Source: Combretum micranthum (lineage: Eukaryota > Streptophyta > Magnoliopsida > Myrtales > Combretaceae). From it: a DNA stretch of 64,000 nt. A program made the translations under genes and the position numbers. The stretch spans positions 124,001 through 188,000 of the forward strand of contig JAMXBD010000368.1 in NCBI GenBank assembly GCA_024138025.1, in the 5' to 3' direction. The notes beneath the pieces were generated by a model. It did no database searches. It had not been told where the DNA came from and saw only the letters and a program-made list of their open reading frames with translations. Shown one piece after another: positions 24,801 through 44,029 of the stretch. Numbering within the stretch: position 1 is the stretch's first letter; each line of letters opens with the position of its first letter.

Positions 24801-25780
24801 ATTTTTGTTCCCCTAACAATCCTAAAGGATCAGCCATCTAAACATTCGATCTGTAGTCAAACATAACCTAAATGCGGAAGCTTTTTAAAGATCTTCTTTT
24901 TGCTAGGGAAATTTTTGTTAATGAACCATAAAAAAATTATAAAAGTTTTTCTGAGATGCTATTTGGGATTCTCTCGTATAAATGTTTAGAATATCATTAA
25001 AACACTACCTATGTTTTGTTACTTTTGTAAACTTATCATCTGTGTTTTTTTCCCTCTAGCTAGCAAGCATATGGCATATGTTTCATCGCTATTGACAAAA
25101 CCCAAACCAAGATATATGTAAGTGGGGATTATTAATACCTTTTGATTATTACGCAATTTATGAATATATTTTAGGATAAATTACACATATATCCCTTAAA
25201 AAACTTCAGAAATTGTATGAAGTCCTAGTTTTTTAAAAAGTTTATCCCTTGAAAAACTTTAAAAATTGCATGAGTCTCTAATTTTTTAAAAAACCCATAT
25301 TTATATCCTTGAAATGATAATAATATGTAAGTTTTGTTTATTTGGTACTAACATATCATTCCTTATAAACTATTGTTGCAGTATCAATCGGCCTATGTAA
25401 ACTCTACATGTGTAACTTCACTTCCTTTTTTAACTTTTGAAATTATGCACTTATCAGTTGTCAAAAAACCATCATCAAAGATCTTAATTCGTATAGCAAT
25501 AATTTATAGATTGTTCCGCTATTAGTTTGGAACTTACTCTGTTATTTATACGTTTTTGAAAATTACAAATGAGGAAGTCATATTTTGGGATTTTACGATT
25601 TATATATGGACATGACTTTTTGGGCCAAAGGCCATGCGAATTGTCTAGCAGGTGCAAGTATTGTAATAATCCTTAGCAATGTTGAAGCTTCCACCCTCCT
25701 TTAAAATCAAAAATTAAATTTGAAAAAGTCTCGGCATGATACATTTGAGCCAAACAAAGAAACAGTAATTGAAGAGAATT
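21850..25780. other. Non-coding DNA upstream of the CRK gene
   Basis: It contains a (TA)n run at about 22642-22661, a small degenerate duplication at 23323-23437, and at 25170-25320 a 'ggataaattacac' phrase resembling the start of the MITEs at 42888 and 60288. No convincing TATA box is visible close to the CRK start. No gene is visible. Confidence 0.45.
23323..23437. repeat. Two imperfect direct repeats containing GGGTCAA
   Basis: 'gacctgatactctaaacaccgggtcaaagtgaat' (ending 23364) and 'tatctgatgctcaagaccgggtcaagtgaat' (ending 23437) are about 75 bp apart. Each holds the W-box core TTGACC on the - strand. The CRK start is about 2.3 kb downstream, so a regulatory role is only a possibility. 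Confidence 0.35.
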
Positions 25781-31175
<5,395 letters not shown>

Positions 31176-33390
31176 TTCAATGAAAATTGAAGGTACATCA
31201 TTTATTTAGGTAAGGAAGGGGTGGTGAAATGCTCTAAGTTAAAAATATGATATCGATTTTGGAAACTTTATTAGTTTTTATAGACTTCAAATCCGCAAAT
31301 TTTGTCTTAACAACTATGTAAGCTATTCATTATCCTATGCAAGCTGCAAGTCATATTGAAAGTTCTTTTTCTTTCCATCTAAATTAACTTTAATGATAAT
31401 TAAAAACACTAGAACTAGTAAAAAGACATGGTTTAGTTAATCATGATTGAATCCATAGAAGATTGATATTTTCAAAGTAATGTAGATTGACTATGATCCT
31501 ATATTATCCATGACTAAAGAGACAAGTGCGATAATTGACTACATTTATAAGTCTACTTCGATATGATTTCAATATATATTGATGATTAGTACTTGTTGGT
31601 ATCATGCCCGAGAGGTACCATAGTAGTATCAAGTTATTCTAAGTCAAATTGATATCCTTAATTAATGACATACTTTACTTAGTAGGATACGAGAGAGAAT
31701 CTCAAATACTTAATCTACTAAGGAAAGTGACATAAAACAATATCAAGGTTGACCATGCCTAGCAGAGACTAAGAACCAAGGAAAAGGGAATTATACACAT
31801 TTACTTATCAGTTTGCAACTAAATATTTTAATAATTTCAACTTACCCTTGAAACATAGAAAGTCCACTAAGTATTAATATCTTTATGTTGATACCGTTGG
31901 CAACATTCCTTCGAGTGCCAAGTACTTCCATGGGAATTAAGCAGAACTACTGGAAATCTTGCATCAAACTAGGAATTTCTCATCTACTTGTAGCAAGTGA
32001 ATCCATAAAACCGATGTGTTAACACGTAGCAGGGTAACCTAAAAAATAATGCAATTATGCAAATTATGCAATGCATGTTAGATTATTATAAGGCCAAAGA
32101 GTTTTAAGTTCGATTATTAGGGTGATCACTCGATTCATAAACACTCAACAAGAATAGCAAACATATATTACCAAGTAGTGGACTTTCACTTCTAATATAG
32201 TGAGTTGGCAAACAGTACAACCATCAAGCAGCACTCATTCTCTTAGCCCCATATACATGTACATTTTTATTTATCTTTATATTTAATGCCACTATACTAT
32301 AAACACAAACAGTGAAATAGATCTAAGTTACTGACTTGTCCATCCTGTTCACTCGTATAATAATCAACTAGAAAGTTAGGAAATTGATCTATGTTTCCTA
32401 TAATAAGGTAACAATAATATTGTTATAAAGATGATCGAATACAAACCTTTCTTGTGCTTAAGTGTCATAAACTTAGATTTTTACTAAACTTAACACAAAT
32501 TTCTTCTTTCAAATCCTATTTTAATACATAAATAGTCATTTTGAAGCTTATAAAGCCTACTTTTTCATATTTTCTTTAAATTAATCAATTGGGCCTGCAT
32601 AAAACCTAAATTACTAGAAAAAGTATCCTAAATGATATTAATTATCAACTTTAATAATTTATTCTTAAAGTAGGCATACTATATTCATTTTAAATTTGTT
32701 TTAAGCATTAGTATAGGCATTAGGAAACTATTTTCATGTACTTTTTTAATAATCAACTTAGATTATCTAAAGTAACTATTTTTATTTTCCTAGTGGTCGA
32801 GGTGTATGTATGAACTATACCTTTTTATTTTTGTGTAGCTTCTTTAGTGATGCCATAAATTTAAGGGTTAATTACAAAAACCTTATCTATGTTTACACCT
32901 ATTTATAAACATATGATGTGTAATGACCCTAATAAGTGGGCCTGGTAAGACTGTTCTAAAATCATTATATTATATTGGTACCCATAACATGAGGACGTCT
33001 TTGCAAAAATCTAATTAATTATTCTCTCATTACATTATACATATATATTTAATAAAAAATAGTTGTGGATACCAATGTTTTCACGGACCATAAGGATCGT
33101 AGAGAATCAGATATCTTACGAAAAGACAAGATAAAGGCAAAACTTTGGTTCATTAGTCAACTACTACTATAGGAAATATAAAAAGGGAAAAAGAAGGTTT
33201 AAGGAAGTGATAATCAAGTTTTAAATCTTCCTCTCATCTAGGTTTTCTCTATTAGCTTCCTATTCTTCTAATTGGCTTGACTTGATCTTTGATGTACTCT
33301 GCGCTCCGATCCTATCTCAATCCCAGCTTTATGATTTTCTGACAAAAACAAACTATTGGGCGGTAAGCTCATCCAACTTTGCGAGATATG
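31176..33390. other. Non-coding DNA 3' of the CRK gene
   Basis: AT-rich, with no gene visible. A phrase at 32870-32900 ('aagggttaattacaaaaacc') resembles a MITE terminus, and 'gtaatgaccctaataagtggg' at 32920 resembles an LTR start, but neither can be delimited. Confidence 0.4.
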
Positions 33391-33790
33391 TTCCTTCATT
33401 CACACTAGATAACCATAAATAAACAAGTTTATACGTTCAAGCATATGCTATGCTCATGCATCAAACATGTGAAACAAAAAAGTATGTATAGTCATCCGAA
33501 AACTATACATAGAAAGGATTTACGCCCTCCTTGATAAGGATTAGGGAATCTATTTGAGGTTGTTTACAATCCTATTCTGATAGTCACTAAGCACATATGC
33601 ATAGCAATTGACTGGTGCATCTCCTCCTTGAGGTCGTATTCCTTGAACGACTTAATTACTCAAGCTGGAGTAGACCTAAGCCTACGATAAGATATCATAG
33701 GCCCTCAGGTTCCTCACGTAGGAGTAGCAGTTTCTGTATGTGACTCGACGATGTGATGCATGACCTTTCCTTTCTTTATACCAAACTGTA
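33390..33790 (+). repeat. Dispersed repeat family 2, + strand copy
   Basis: It matches the reverse complement of about 7170-7290 in order and spacing ('catatgctatg', 'atccgaaaactatacata', 'gccctcc', 'gattaggga'). No coding sequence. Confidence 0.55.
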
Positions 33791-35650
33791 TTAAGTTCTT
33801 GAAGGTAGCAAGAAAATTAACATGCACATAGCAATCATACATTCAAATAATCAAATATACTTAACAAACATTTTGATGTCACGATATACATAGCATCCAA
33901 TTAATCACACAAATATAGAAACACATACATAGCCTATGATAACCCCATGCATATCCACTTTTATCTTTTCTTAGGTTTCTAGTGCAACTAGGTACAAGCA
34001 AAAGCAAGGTAATGAAATCATAAGAGAAACTCACTCTCCTATAGCAAAATCTTTAGTTGGAGTGATCCTTGGGAAATGTAGCTTAGGATCCTCGTCACTT
34101 AAATAGGAGAAAAACCTAAATGAGTGTGTTGGATCAACTTTATCCTAAGCTTCTACTTCTGTGGTTACTATTCTAGCTATATTTTTCAATCACTTAGTTT
34201 AAACCTTAAAATGGTCATATTTAAGTATTTTTAAATCCAATTTTCGCATATCTTAGTCTTTTTCTACCTATTTTAAATGTTTATATATTTTTGATGTTGT
34301 ATTGATCACATGAGGTCAGTAAGGTCTTGAATCGGTAAGGGTTAGATTGCTTGTCTACTTGTCTTAGCCTGATACTTTTCTAAAGTTTAAACACCATAGG
34401 GGCTTTCTATATGAATTCAACTTATCCCTATACGAAATCATAGATAACGTATGAACATCATGGTTCTACGGGTGTTTAAGTCAACTTATCTAGGAACGTT
34501 AAAAAGAAGTTAAACATGCAAATGAGAAATCAAAAGATGCAAGTTAAGATCATGGCTAACCTTTGATTCCTCTAAGGTTTGACAACTTTAAGGAACAAAT
34601 GAAACAAGTAAAAGTCAGAAACTCAAACATAGTTTAGCCTTAGCTCATGTTGAGTCTAAGCTACTACTAAACTTTAATCACACCTAAGTTGCCCTTTTTG
34701 GTGTTCATGGAGCATGGGTGATAGGAACCTTGTCGATTTTCCTATGTTTCAACTACCATTGCCCTATCTATTACCTAGGTGTACTTAGTTGATCCTTTTA
34801 AGAAAATGAAGTAGAAATGAAACAAACATGAGCTTTAGGATCTTGGGTAAAAGAAAAAGAAAAGGAAATGTAGTGGTTCATGTTCATAGAGTCTTTTCTA
34901 CCTTCATTTCAAGGATTATGAGATCATATCCTTGTATCAACTTTGCTAGCTTCCCAAGACTCATCATAAAACATTTGAAAATGAAAATTTAAAGTGAAAA
35001 TAACCCTTTTTAGGTCTTATAGGTTACGATAATAACAAATAGAAAAAGAAACCAAGACCTTTTTGTTTGATTAATTTTATAAACCTTGAAAGCGAGTAAA
35101 CCAAGTTAGGAACTGAAGTTTCACACTTTTGGTACTCCTCAACGATCTCAACATTTTTAGAAAATAGAGTACAAATCTTCTTTGCTTGATCATTCTTTAA
35201 AACATTGAAATTAAGTGGATTTTCAAAAAGAAGAGTAAAGTTTCACGCCCTTTATGGCTAAGCATAGTCTCAGCATAAAAAAAAATTAGAGGGGTGGAAT
35301 TTAATTTTCAAACTTTTCTTTTACTCAAAATGATTTTCATGTGCTAAAACCAAAGTTTTGAAAAAGTTTTACATAACAAAAAATTTTCCTAGTGAAATAG
35401 TTCAAAACAACTTGAACTAATTTTTTGTACTAGGCCCTCAAATCAAATAAAAATATGATCACCAACTTCCCTTACTTTTGATTTAGAGACTTTTTCCCAT
35501 CATGGCATCAGAAGTTTAAAGAATCTCAATATACACAAACAAGGTAGATTTAAGAATTTCAATATGTACATGAAAAATAAAATGGTTTCTCGACCAAAGG
35601 AGCATAAAATGAAACATAAAGGTAAGGTAAAGTAAAGTAAAGTGAGAGTC
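33790..35650. repeat. Degenerate LTR-like DNA continuing family 2
   Basis: No gene is visible. The style (long non-coding stretch with runs such as 'gaaaaagttttac..' and a small tandem motif at its end) suggests it continues the LTR-like repeat at 33390. Boundaries are not defined. Confidence 0.3.
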
Positions 35651-35654
35651 TTGA

Positions 35655-35745
35655 TTTAGGACAAGTCTTCGTGAGACTGGAATAGGACAAGTCTCCATAA
35701 GACTTAAACTAAGAAAAATCTTCAATACTTGAATAGGACAAGTCT
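35655..35745 (-). repeat. Short array of AGGACAAGTCT motifs
   Basis: 'aggacaagtct' occurs at about 35658, 35684 and 35735 (26 and 51 bases apart), with 'gagact' or 'aagact' between. It is the reverse complement of the GACTTGTCC anchor of the tandem repeat at 3210-3625. Confidence 0.55.
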
Positions 35746-35819
35746 TAAGAACATGAATATAAATTAAAAGAAAGTAAGTGCTAGAATCTAAAGTGCATGA
35801 AAGTAAAGTACATGAAATT

Positions 35820-36178
35820 AAATAAAGGAAAAAAGCCCCTTTTGTACATGAACTTTGATGAAGTAAACAATTAGGTATCAAAACTTTTAAAAAGTCTAAT
35901 TTCATGCTCAATTAAACTTTTTGTGCCCTTTTAGGTACCTGAACTTTTAAAAAGACCAATTTCATACAAAATTAATCTTCTAGTGTTTCTTTCCACTACT
36001 CCACCCTTTTATTGTTTCTCGAAATAATTGGACACGTGTCATGTAATGATGAGTGAGCTAGTGTTTAGGGCTATGAAAAGTTTAATTAGGTATAAAATTA
36101 TATTTTTTTTAAGTTTAGATACCTAATTATCTATTTCATTAAAGTTAGGTATTATAAGAAACCTTTCCCCTTAAATAG
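35820..36178. mobile_element. Fold-back MITE
   Basis: The left arm ('aagccccttttgtacatgaactttgatgaagt..') and the reverse complement of the right arm ('aaggggaaaggtttcttataatacctaactttaatgaaat..') align over about 100 bases. Both include 'aattaggtatc(t/a)aaactt'. The arm also contains 'ggtacctgaactttt' (35934-35948), shared with the MULE end at 61412. Non-coding. Confidence 0.6.
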
Positions 36179-36179
36179 A

Positions 36180-38800
36180 TGTTAGGTTAGTTAGTAATAT
36201 ATAAGGTGAAAGGAAGGGAGAAAAGTGAAGAAATGTAAGAGTGAGACAAAAAGAGAGTGGCAATAATTTTAGGATTTTTTTTTTGTAGTTTTTTTTTTCA
36301 ATAAGAGATCAGAGTGGTTTTCCATGGAGATGGAAAATTTGACCACCTGGCTTAGAGAGAGAAGTATTGTGTAAAGTACTTAAATGTTATGAGGGTTTAT
36401 ATTTATAGAGAATGAATGGAGTGGAAACTCAAGGGAGGAGGTTACTTCTTAAGGAATGATAGGAGGAAAGACAAAGAGAGAGAGAGAGGAGTGAGTGAGA
36501 GAAGATGGAAGTGACATAAACTTGACTTGATATAATAATTTTCTTACCAGTAGAGTTTCGGTCATGCGATATGCTCTGTTCAACTAACGAAATTTTCAAT
36601 TGACAAATTAATACTATATTATAGGAAATTATTTTTAATATTAAATATTATTTAAATGATTATCTCGATTCGTATGTCAGTGATAAGATAAATAAATCAT
36701 TTAGCGTAGGGTTTTAGGATCAATTAAGCTATCACATGTTGGATTATTTTTATGGTGGTATGTTTTTGCTAAGCGACTTACCTTTAAAGTTTCAAGCTTT
36801 ATAGAATTCATCAAATATCTTAAGATTATTGAATCTTTATCCAATCTCGTTTAGGATTTCTAGGGTTTAGAATTAGCTTGAATTGGTTTTAGAGTTTCAA
36901 TTCCAGTATCGACTCTAGTATTTACATCTAAATTCACCAAAAATTCTAGGTGTCATGATACGTTCACTTAATTCGAGTAATGTCCTAATTTATATTCTAA
37001 TATAACTTCAGTCTACATTATTATAATATTATTTTATTTTATTTTTCAATTTGTGTGTCGTATCAAATGATTTATTAGATATTTAGTTTGTACTAATAAT
37101 ATCTAACTTTCCTAGATAATTTGCTTGGTCTTGTAAGCTAATTAGGGTTTTGATCTCGTTGTTAATTATGAGCTTGCTTTTAAACTTATTGAAATTTTAA
37201 TGGTTTACATCCATAGACTTTTCCTAGGGTCTTCTAGAAAATATTTAAGATTCTAAGATCTCTTAAGTGACGTCTAGATTTTAGAATTTTGACCTTGTAA
37301 CTTTTTGTTTTTGTGGTCTATTTCTTGTCCATGCTCTCAATAACCCTCTTAGTTGGCTATTGAAGCTCTTAGGGATTTACCTCACTCTTTGTTCTAGCTT
37401 GTATTCATTGCTCATTCAACAATTTCTCATCAAGATGATAATTTAGATACATCTAATAATAGATACGTTATTTTCCATTCACTTAGCCAATTCTCTTCAT
37501 TGGCTAATAATTACTGATCTAACTATATTTATCAAAATCTAATAATCAACAACTTAATCCTTAACTTTAATCCCAATAACTTCTAAGTCACAACTACGTA
37601 AATCTAGGCCTAGTCTATTCAATTGATTTGCTATTGATCTCCTTCATGGGTGTGTTGATTATAACCATATTTGAAAATTTTCTCTGATTAAATAACTTTG
37701 ACCATATGTAATTATAGGATGACCAGTTTCTTACCCTCCTATGCCTATTCAAAATCTTAACATAATCTAACTTTTCATCTTTGCTTATTACTAATTAGAC
37801 ATTAATCTCAAAGATAATATCTCCTAGTTAACACAATGTACTCCTACAGTCATCTTGCAATTGGAAACCTAATTCTAAGAATAATTAACATTCTACCAAG
37901 TTTATATCTTCCTCTTAATCAAACATTTACACCACTATCTTCCAAGCATGAATAAACTTAAATATTTTCTCTTCATAATCATGAGTATAAAATTCATTAC
38001 TCTCCAACTTTCATCTAATCATTAATTTGTTTATTTAAGATCTATACCTTAGAGTTTAAATTACTTTCTTCTAGATAGATGGGATTTGTCTTTGATGTAA
38101 CCATCACATCCTCATGACTTCTTACTTGTATTCTCTAGACTTCTCTTCAGGTAAAGATAGTGATGTATATTTCTTTTTAGTTTTTGGATCCATAACAATC
38201 AATTTATTATCAATCTCGATTGTCAAAGGTTATGGAAGTTAAATTTTGCATCTCAAAAATTTTTAGTAGAGATTCAAATCTCAAAACTATAATCAAATTG
38301 TTCACACTTTAATATTCTTAAATCGGCAAAATTTGGAAGTGATCTTTGCAACAAAGCTTTTCAAAATTTTAGTTAATACTCTTGGTAATTATCATATTTA
38401 GGTTATGCAATATTAGGGGTTTTACATTATCTATCTTAATTTTTTTGATAAACAGATGACTTAAGTTTTATATAAAAGTGTTAATATTAATAAGTACTAT
38501 TTGAGAAATACATATTACTATTTTATTGGACAAAAATAAATTTAATAAAAAAATACTAAATAAAATTAAATAAATAAAAATTTAAAATTATTTCAAAAAT
38601 AAAAAATTTTAAAAATTTTAAATTGATATTTTAAGACTAGTAAGATTTTGACATGCGTCATTCAAAAATTATTAAATAATATTGATACTTTTGAATCATA
38701 CTCAGATCACTTGTTTGTTTAAAAAATTAACACATAGCATATATTTATAAATGGTTTAAAAAACAAGTAAAGTTGTTGTAATTAACCATAAATCTAATTT
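36180..38800. other. AT-rich non-coding DNA
   Basis: A GA-rich leader-like tract lies at about 36440-36520. No gene, tRNA or defined repeat is visible. Confidence 0.4.
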
Positions 38801-39229
38801 CATGAGATAGTTTCATCCTTATTTCATATAATTTAGTGTTGGAACACTGTATTACTTCTTATAGTTCCTAGGTAGCCAAATACATGTAGAAGGTGTCATA
38901 TACCTAAATAGTCTTTATAAACTTTATTATCAAGTTGTATTTTATTGAATTACTAACGGTTTATATTAAATTCAATTTATTGTCTTTCTTACCCTAGGTT
39001 AGCGGTGACATACGCATGCATATACTCATGCAATGTCCTCTTTCTTTGTCATCATAATTTAATATATACTATTAAATAATCTTGTCATTGGTCTTAAAGT
39101 GAATTTTTCTAAATAAATCATCATAATATCATCGATTCTACATGTGACCGAGACCAATGTATGTTCTTATAGGATCATTAGTTTTATCAAACAATTATCA
39201 TAACAAATGAAGATACTGGCTCAAATACT

Positions 39230-39990
39230 AGTCATTCATCAAAATTAACTAGCTTTTCCTTTTTATTCCCCCATGGCTGAACATCTATTAATATCTTAAG
39301 TCGTTCTTAGTTTTAGCTAACTGATTACAACTTCAATGTACCATCAGGCTAAATATAAGTTGTTTACTAAGGTAAATCGAAATTTTCCTTTTTATTTCTT
39401 CATGGGCGAATCACATTTGGCCCATTTGCTAGAGTTTCATTCTATATTATATGTGATTATCAAAATTATCATTTGTCGTAAGATCTCGTTAGTCTAAATA
39501 GCCTTCATTTTCCAATCTCAACAAGTTTTTCTATATATTTCCTTTCATGGCCAAACCTTATACGGTTTATTTGTCATATTGTTCTTCTTGATTTCTTCAT
39601 TAAACTCATTTTCCACTTATATAAACTTGATTATAGAAGAGATAATGAAGATAAACCTTGAAAACAACATGTATGGTGTTCATATGTATAGTGGCTAAAC
39701 CCTTTTAGACATGTATTAATTCATATTTCTAAATTTAACAAGTGATTAACTGCTTGAGAGTACTCTTATGCTAGATGCAAGTCATTTACTAAAATAAATC
39801 ATACTTTCCCTTTATTTTTCTTCACGGCAGAATCATGTAGGCTTTCTAACATGGTTTCCTACTTTGATCCTTGTTTTTACTTTCCTAACCTCACATTTCA
39901 CCTTGAATATCAAGATGAATATAACATAAACTTGGATTATAACATGATATTTCCCTTATTCCAATGTGGCCAAACACCTATATGTTCGTG
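39230..39990 (+). repeat. Spaced degenerate repeat (TTTTCCTTTTT..TTCATGGC.GAA)
   Basis: The phrase '(t)tttcctttttattt(c)ttcatgg(c/g)(c)gaa' recurs near 39250, 39380, 39535, 39800 and 39955. Two of the units (39320-39430 and 39745-39850) also share their upstream half. It looks like an old tandem array inside an LTR-like repeat that ends near the GA run at 40470. Confidence 0.4.
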
Positions 39991-40469
39991 GCTTCCTTGA
40001 TATGTCAATTTTCTTTATGAACCTTACTAGCTACTCGTTTTCTTGGTTTAATAAAGGGTTTAGTGTACAAATCAACATGGAAACCTGGTGATTACGTTAT
40101 GGTCGAAACCTTAAAGACCTTAAACTAAATTTTAGTTAAGTGTTCACTTGATTTTCCTCTTAGTATGTACTAAAATCATAAAATTTAAGGTAATTTACCT
40201 TAATTTGAGTTGAATATGGTGATGGATACCTCTATCTCTCCTAGTGCCACCACCTCTAAGAAAAAGAATGATGAAGTTCATGATTTTCAAAAAAAGTAGA
40301 TTAAGATGAGTAGAGAGTTCCCTTACCTTTCAAGTTTATCCCTTGAGTAGCTGGCTACTTATGAGCTTTGATTATGAAGATTATGTTTGTTTTTCTCCTA
40401 AAGGTCACTTACGAAATTGTATGAGAAGTGGAGAACATTGTGTTTGAAGTTGAAAAAGAAAATGAGAAT

Positions 40470-40471
<2 letters not shown>

Positions 40472-40502
<31 letters not shown>
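40472..40502. repeat. (GA)n microsatellite
   Basis: About 15 uninterrupted GA units. Confidence 0.9.
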
Positions 40503-40504
<2 letters not shown>

Positions 40505-40509
40505 GTCAC

Positions 40510-42885
40510 CTATTAGTAGTTCACAATAATAAAAAGAGTAGTTGAGGGAAATGAAGTTGATTTGATTTACATTAATGTTTCACAATTATCATGTCTGGTA
40601 ACTAAATTGGTTGGAAGGGAAATGGGTAGTTACTTGAGTTAGCTATTGGTAAAAATAAAGGCGCAACTTTTCAAAAATGGAAAGGTCAAGTTCACTTCAA
40701 CATTTAATGCATTGATTTTCCTTAGAGTTATCTATTTTTAGAAAATTAGATTAATCATTAACCTTGTCCCTTTTCCATTTTTGACATTCAATGCATGGGG
40801 AGATATTTGTTGTGAGTTTATAATGATTCCTTGATTGGTGTAAGATAAAAATCATGATTGATGAAGAAAAGGACAATTTTGTTAGCCATTTGTGAATTGT
40901 GATGATACAACGACGAAATTTGGTCTCCAAGTGTCACATGATATTCTATTTATCATTTTGAGTTGATATCTTGAATTTAAGTTTACTCGATAAAATATTT
41001 TTAGGGTTCTTACTAGATTAGGTTTTTCTAAGGGAATTTAGGAATAAAGGAATAGTTTTAGTATCTACCTTAACATGAGACTTTTTACTTTGAGAATTAA
41101 GCTTCTAAGCCATTTACAATACTTCTTTTATAGTTTTAAATCATTATATGTGATTTTTAATCTTATGCGACTTGATAATATTAGGGTTTTAGCTCACATA
41201 ATTACGTTTTTAGGTACAAATCAGGTTTGTCGACTCTTAATCCTAATATCATCCATTATTTCTTGTTTATATTATTGCAATGTTAGTTTCAACCATTTCT
41301 TTAGTTATTGACTTATTATATGATCCTATCGAGTTCATTTCATTACTGATGTTTTATCTCCATGTAGTCAATTATTATATATAAGCTACACTAGCATATT
41401 AAACCACTATATTCATGTGTTACTATGCCAAATTATAATCTCTAACTTATGAAAATTTCTTAGAGGTTACAATTGGTGTACTCTTAACATAGACATAATT
41501 TTGACCTGCAATTCAAAAATAGAAATCACTATAAAAGCACATATATCGTCAAATCATATGAAATTGTATTTAGACATTTATGGCAATTATATTATTGATA
41601 GTATAGAGAGAGAAGAAGAAGAAGAAGAGGATGATGAAGAAGAAGAAGAAGATGAAGAAGAAAAAGGATATGCATTGATAAAAATATCTAGAACAAGATG
41701 TACACTACTCAACTCCAATCTTGTCTGAACCACCCCTAAACCTATCCATGTTTATATTGTGGTAGATCATTTATATTTTATGCTTTGATTCAATAAAATG
41801 CATTCCCATGAGTATAGTAGGTAATGTATGTTTGAAGCTTTCATCTACAATTTTGATCCAAATAGATAATCTAGACCTTCCCACCACATACACACCTCCT
41901 AACAACTAAAAGAAAACATAAATATATTTGAGTTGCCTTGGAAGTTGAGAGATGATTAATTTACTAAAATTTCTCTTGTAAGCAAGGATGTATACAAAGT
42001 TAGGTCATTATAAAGTATCCGATCTGTTAAAAACCCTATAAGTTAAAATCCTAAAGGGTTTTTGTAGTAGCTTTTAGCATTATATTAAAAACCTAAATGG
42101 TTTTGGACCAAGTTATGGGTTTCACATATAACCCATTGGAAAAATTCAACCCCATAACACAATATAATGAAATTTAAGAAAAATAATAACATATTTATAT
42201 CATATCACAATGAATAAAGATCAATGAATAAGATTCAATCTTCTATGATTTATTTATGCTTCCATTATTCCCTCTATTCCCTACTCCTTTATTCTTCTTC
42301 TTTTTCCTTTTTAATTTAAACTCTGTACTTATTTTCTTTTTATGACTTTTATTTTGCATTATCCCAAAAATATTGCGTATTAAACAAAAAAGAAGTTAAA
42401 TCAGAGGTATGCTTATTGTTGGTATAGAACATACGTATACTACACATTATGTTATATCTCTCTATTTATGGAATGTGATGTAATCATTATCATATTAGGT
42501 CTCAGAATTATTAGACATGTCATCCATTTAGAAATATGTTAATTTTTGTTATATATATAATTTGTATAATTACATGCTAAATTTTTTATAAAATTATTTG
42601 TAATATGTTTGAATATTTCTTTGAAAAAAAGAAGAAAAAAAATTACTAGGTTAGGGTGGGTAGAGTTACAGATTCTTATTAGGACAGTCATGGATATGGT
42701 GAAGAAAACACTATAGAATTTTTACTAGGTTTTGAAAAACTCTATAAGGTGTCAAAGCAAGTTTGATTTTTACATGACTCCTCTCAAACCTATCTAGCTA
42801 CATCTCTACTTGTAGATAGAGAAAATAATAAAGATCAAGTACGAATGAATAGAAAAACAATAGTAGTTATCGTGATGGAAACACA
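40510..42885. other. Non-coding DNA with a GAA-rich microsatellite
   Basis: An imperfect (GAA/GAT)n run lies at 41610-41674. The acidic peptide it would encode is low-complexity and not called. No gene is visible. Confidence 0.5.
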
Positions 42886-42887
42886 AT

Positions 42888-43178
42888 GGGTAAATTACAC
42901 TGAAAAGTCATGATATTTAGAGTAAGTTCATTTGAGGACACAATATTTTGAGTGGTTAAAAAGAGTTAATAATATTTAGAGATGTTGGTTAACTAAGGTT
43001 TTTATTGTTACGTGTTAACAAGAGAAATATTTAATTAAAACTCAGAAGATCCAATGCATTGCGACATTTGCCAATGGAGACCTCAATTAACCCACTTCTA
43101 TAAATATTGTGACATCTTTTTAACCATTCAAAATGTTGTGATCTCAAATGAACTTATTCCTAAATATTGTTACCTTCC
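42888..43178. mobile_element. Fold-back MITE, family with terminus GGGTAAATTACAC, copy 1
   Basis: The left end is gggtaaattacac. The left arm 'gagtaagttcatttgaggacacaatattttgagtggttaaaaaga' matches the reverse complement of 43080-43165 ('aataagttcatttgagatcacaacattttgaatggttaaaaaga'). The last bases of the right arm appear truncated. The same family is found at 60288-60592. Non-coding. Confidence 0.7.
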
Positions 43179-43583
43179 GATGTACTTTACTCGAAAAACA
43201 ATGCAATTGCACTATTGTAGTTATTGCAATGATATTGTAACATATGATATTATCGTGATGAACTATGAAATTGTTTCCATTTTCTTTTGCTAAGATATTT
43301 ATCCATTTTCTGATTCCTGCAAACTTATTTATGCAAATACTAATCATATAAAAATAATTACACAAATATTGTTGGAAAATCACATGTTTAACATGTGATA
43401 TTGTGTATTTTATGAACGTCGCATGTTAAACATGGGACACTCAAATTTCTATAACTGTTGCATTTGTTATATGTGATATATAAATATTTTTATGTCGCAT
43501 CTAACAATTATGATTTCCTTGTTAAAGTTTTTGAATCGAAAGGTTCACACTTGATTTTGATGAGACAATGCTACAAATAAAAA

Positions 43584-43856
43584 AGGATAATGTCACGAAT
43601 GGTACCTGAACTTTGACAAAATATGTAATTAGATACCTAAACTTTAAAATTGATTCATTTAGTACCTAAAAGACTTTTGAAATTAAAATTAGTAACTAAA
43701 ACAACTTGATGGAGATACTATTGATGTATATAAAAAGTTCTTTCAGGTACTAAATTGATCAATTTTAAACTTAATGTACCAAATTAATCAATTTTAACGT
43801 AAAAGTACATAATTGTATATTTTATCAAAATTAGATACCATTCATGACCTTAATCC
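43584..43856. mobile_element. Fold-back MITE with MULE-like termini
   Basis: The arms are long inverted repeats: 'ggataatgtcacgaatggtacctgaacttt..' against the reverse complement of '..aaaattagataccattcatgaccttaatcc'. The left arm shares the 16-mer atggtacctgaacttt exactly with the MULE end (61411-61426). Possible 9-bp target duplication: aaataaaaa on the left, aaatcaaaa on the right (8 of 9 match). The bases are A-rich, so this could be chance. Confidence 0.65.
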
Positions 43857-44029
43857 AAATCAAAATTAACATTATCTCTAACTAAATTGGCATATCTTAA
43901 TGAACTATCTAGAGTTATAACGTTACGACTTTAATCAAACCAAATTGAAGCTCTCAAGTTATCAAATAAATTAACGCATGTTACAAGTGCTACTTGCCTT
44001 TATTTTTGTATTTGTGAAGTCTAGATGCA

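Noticed and set aside
35516..35911. 131-codon - strand ORF with repeated Thr-Cys-Pro-Ile peptide
   Set aside because: The internal repetition reflects the AGGACAAGTCT motif array and the MITE arm, not a protein repeat.
41501..41728. Acidic Glu/Asp-rich ORF
   Set aside because: It is encoded by an imperfect GAA/GAT microsatellite, with no conserved part on either side.
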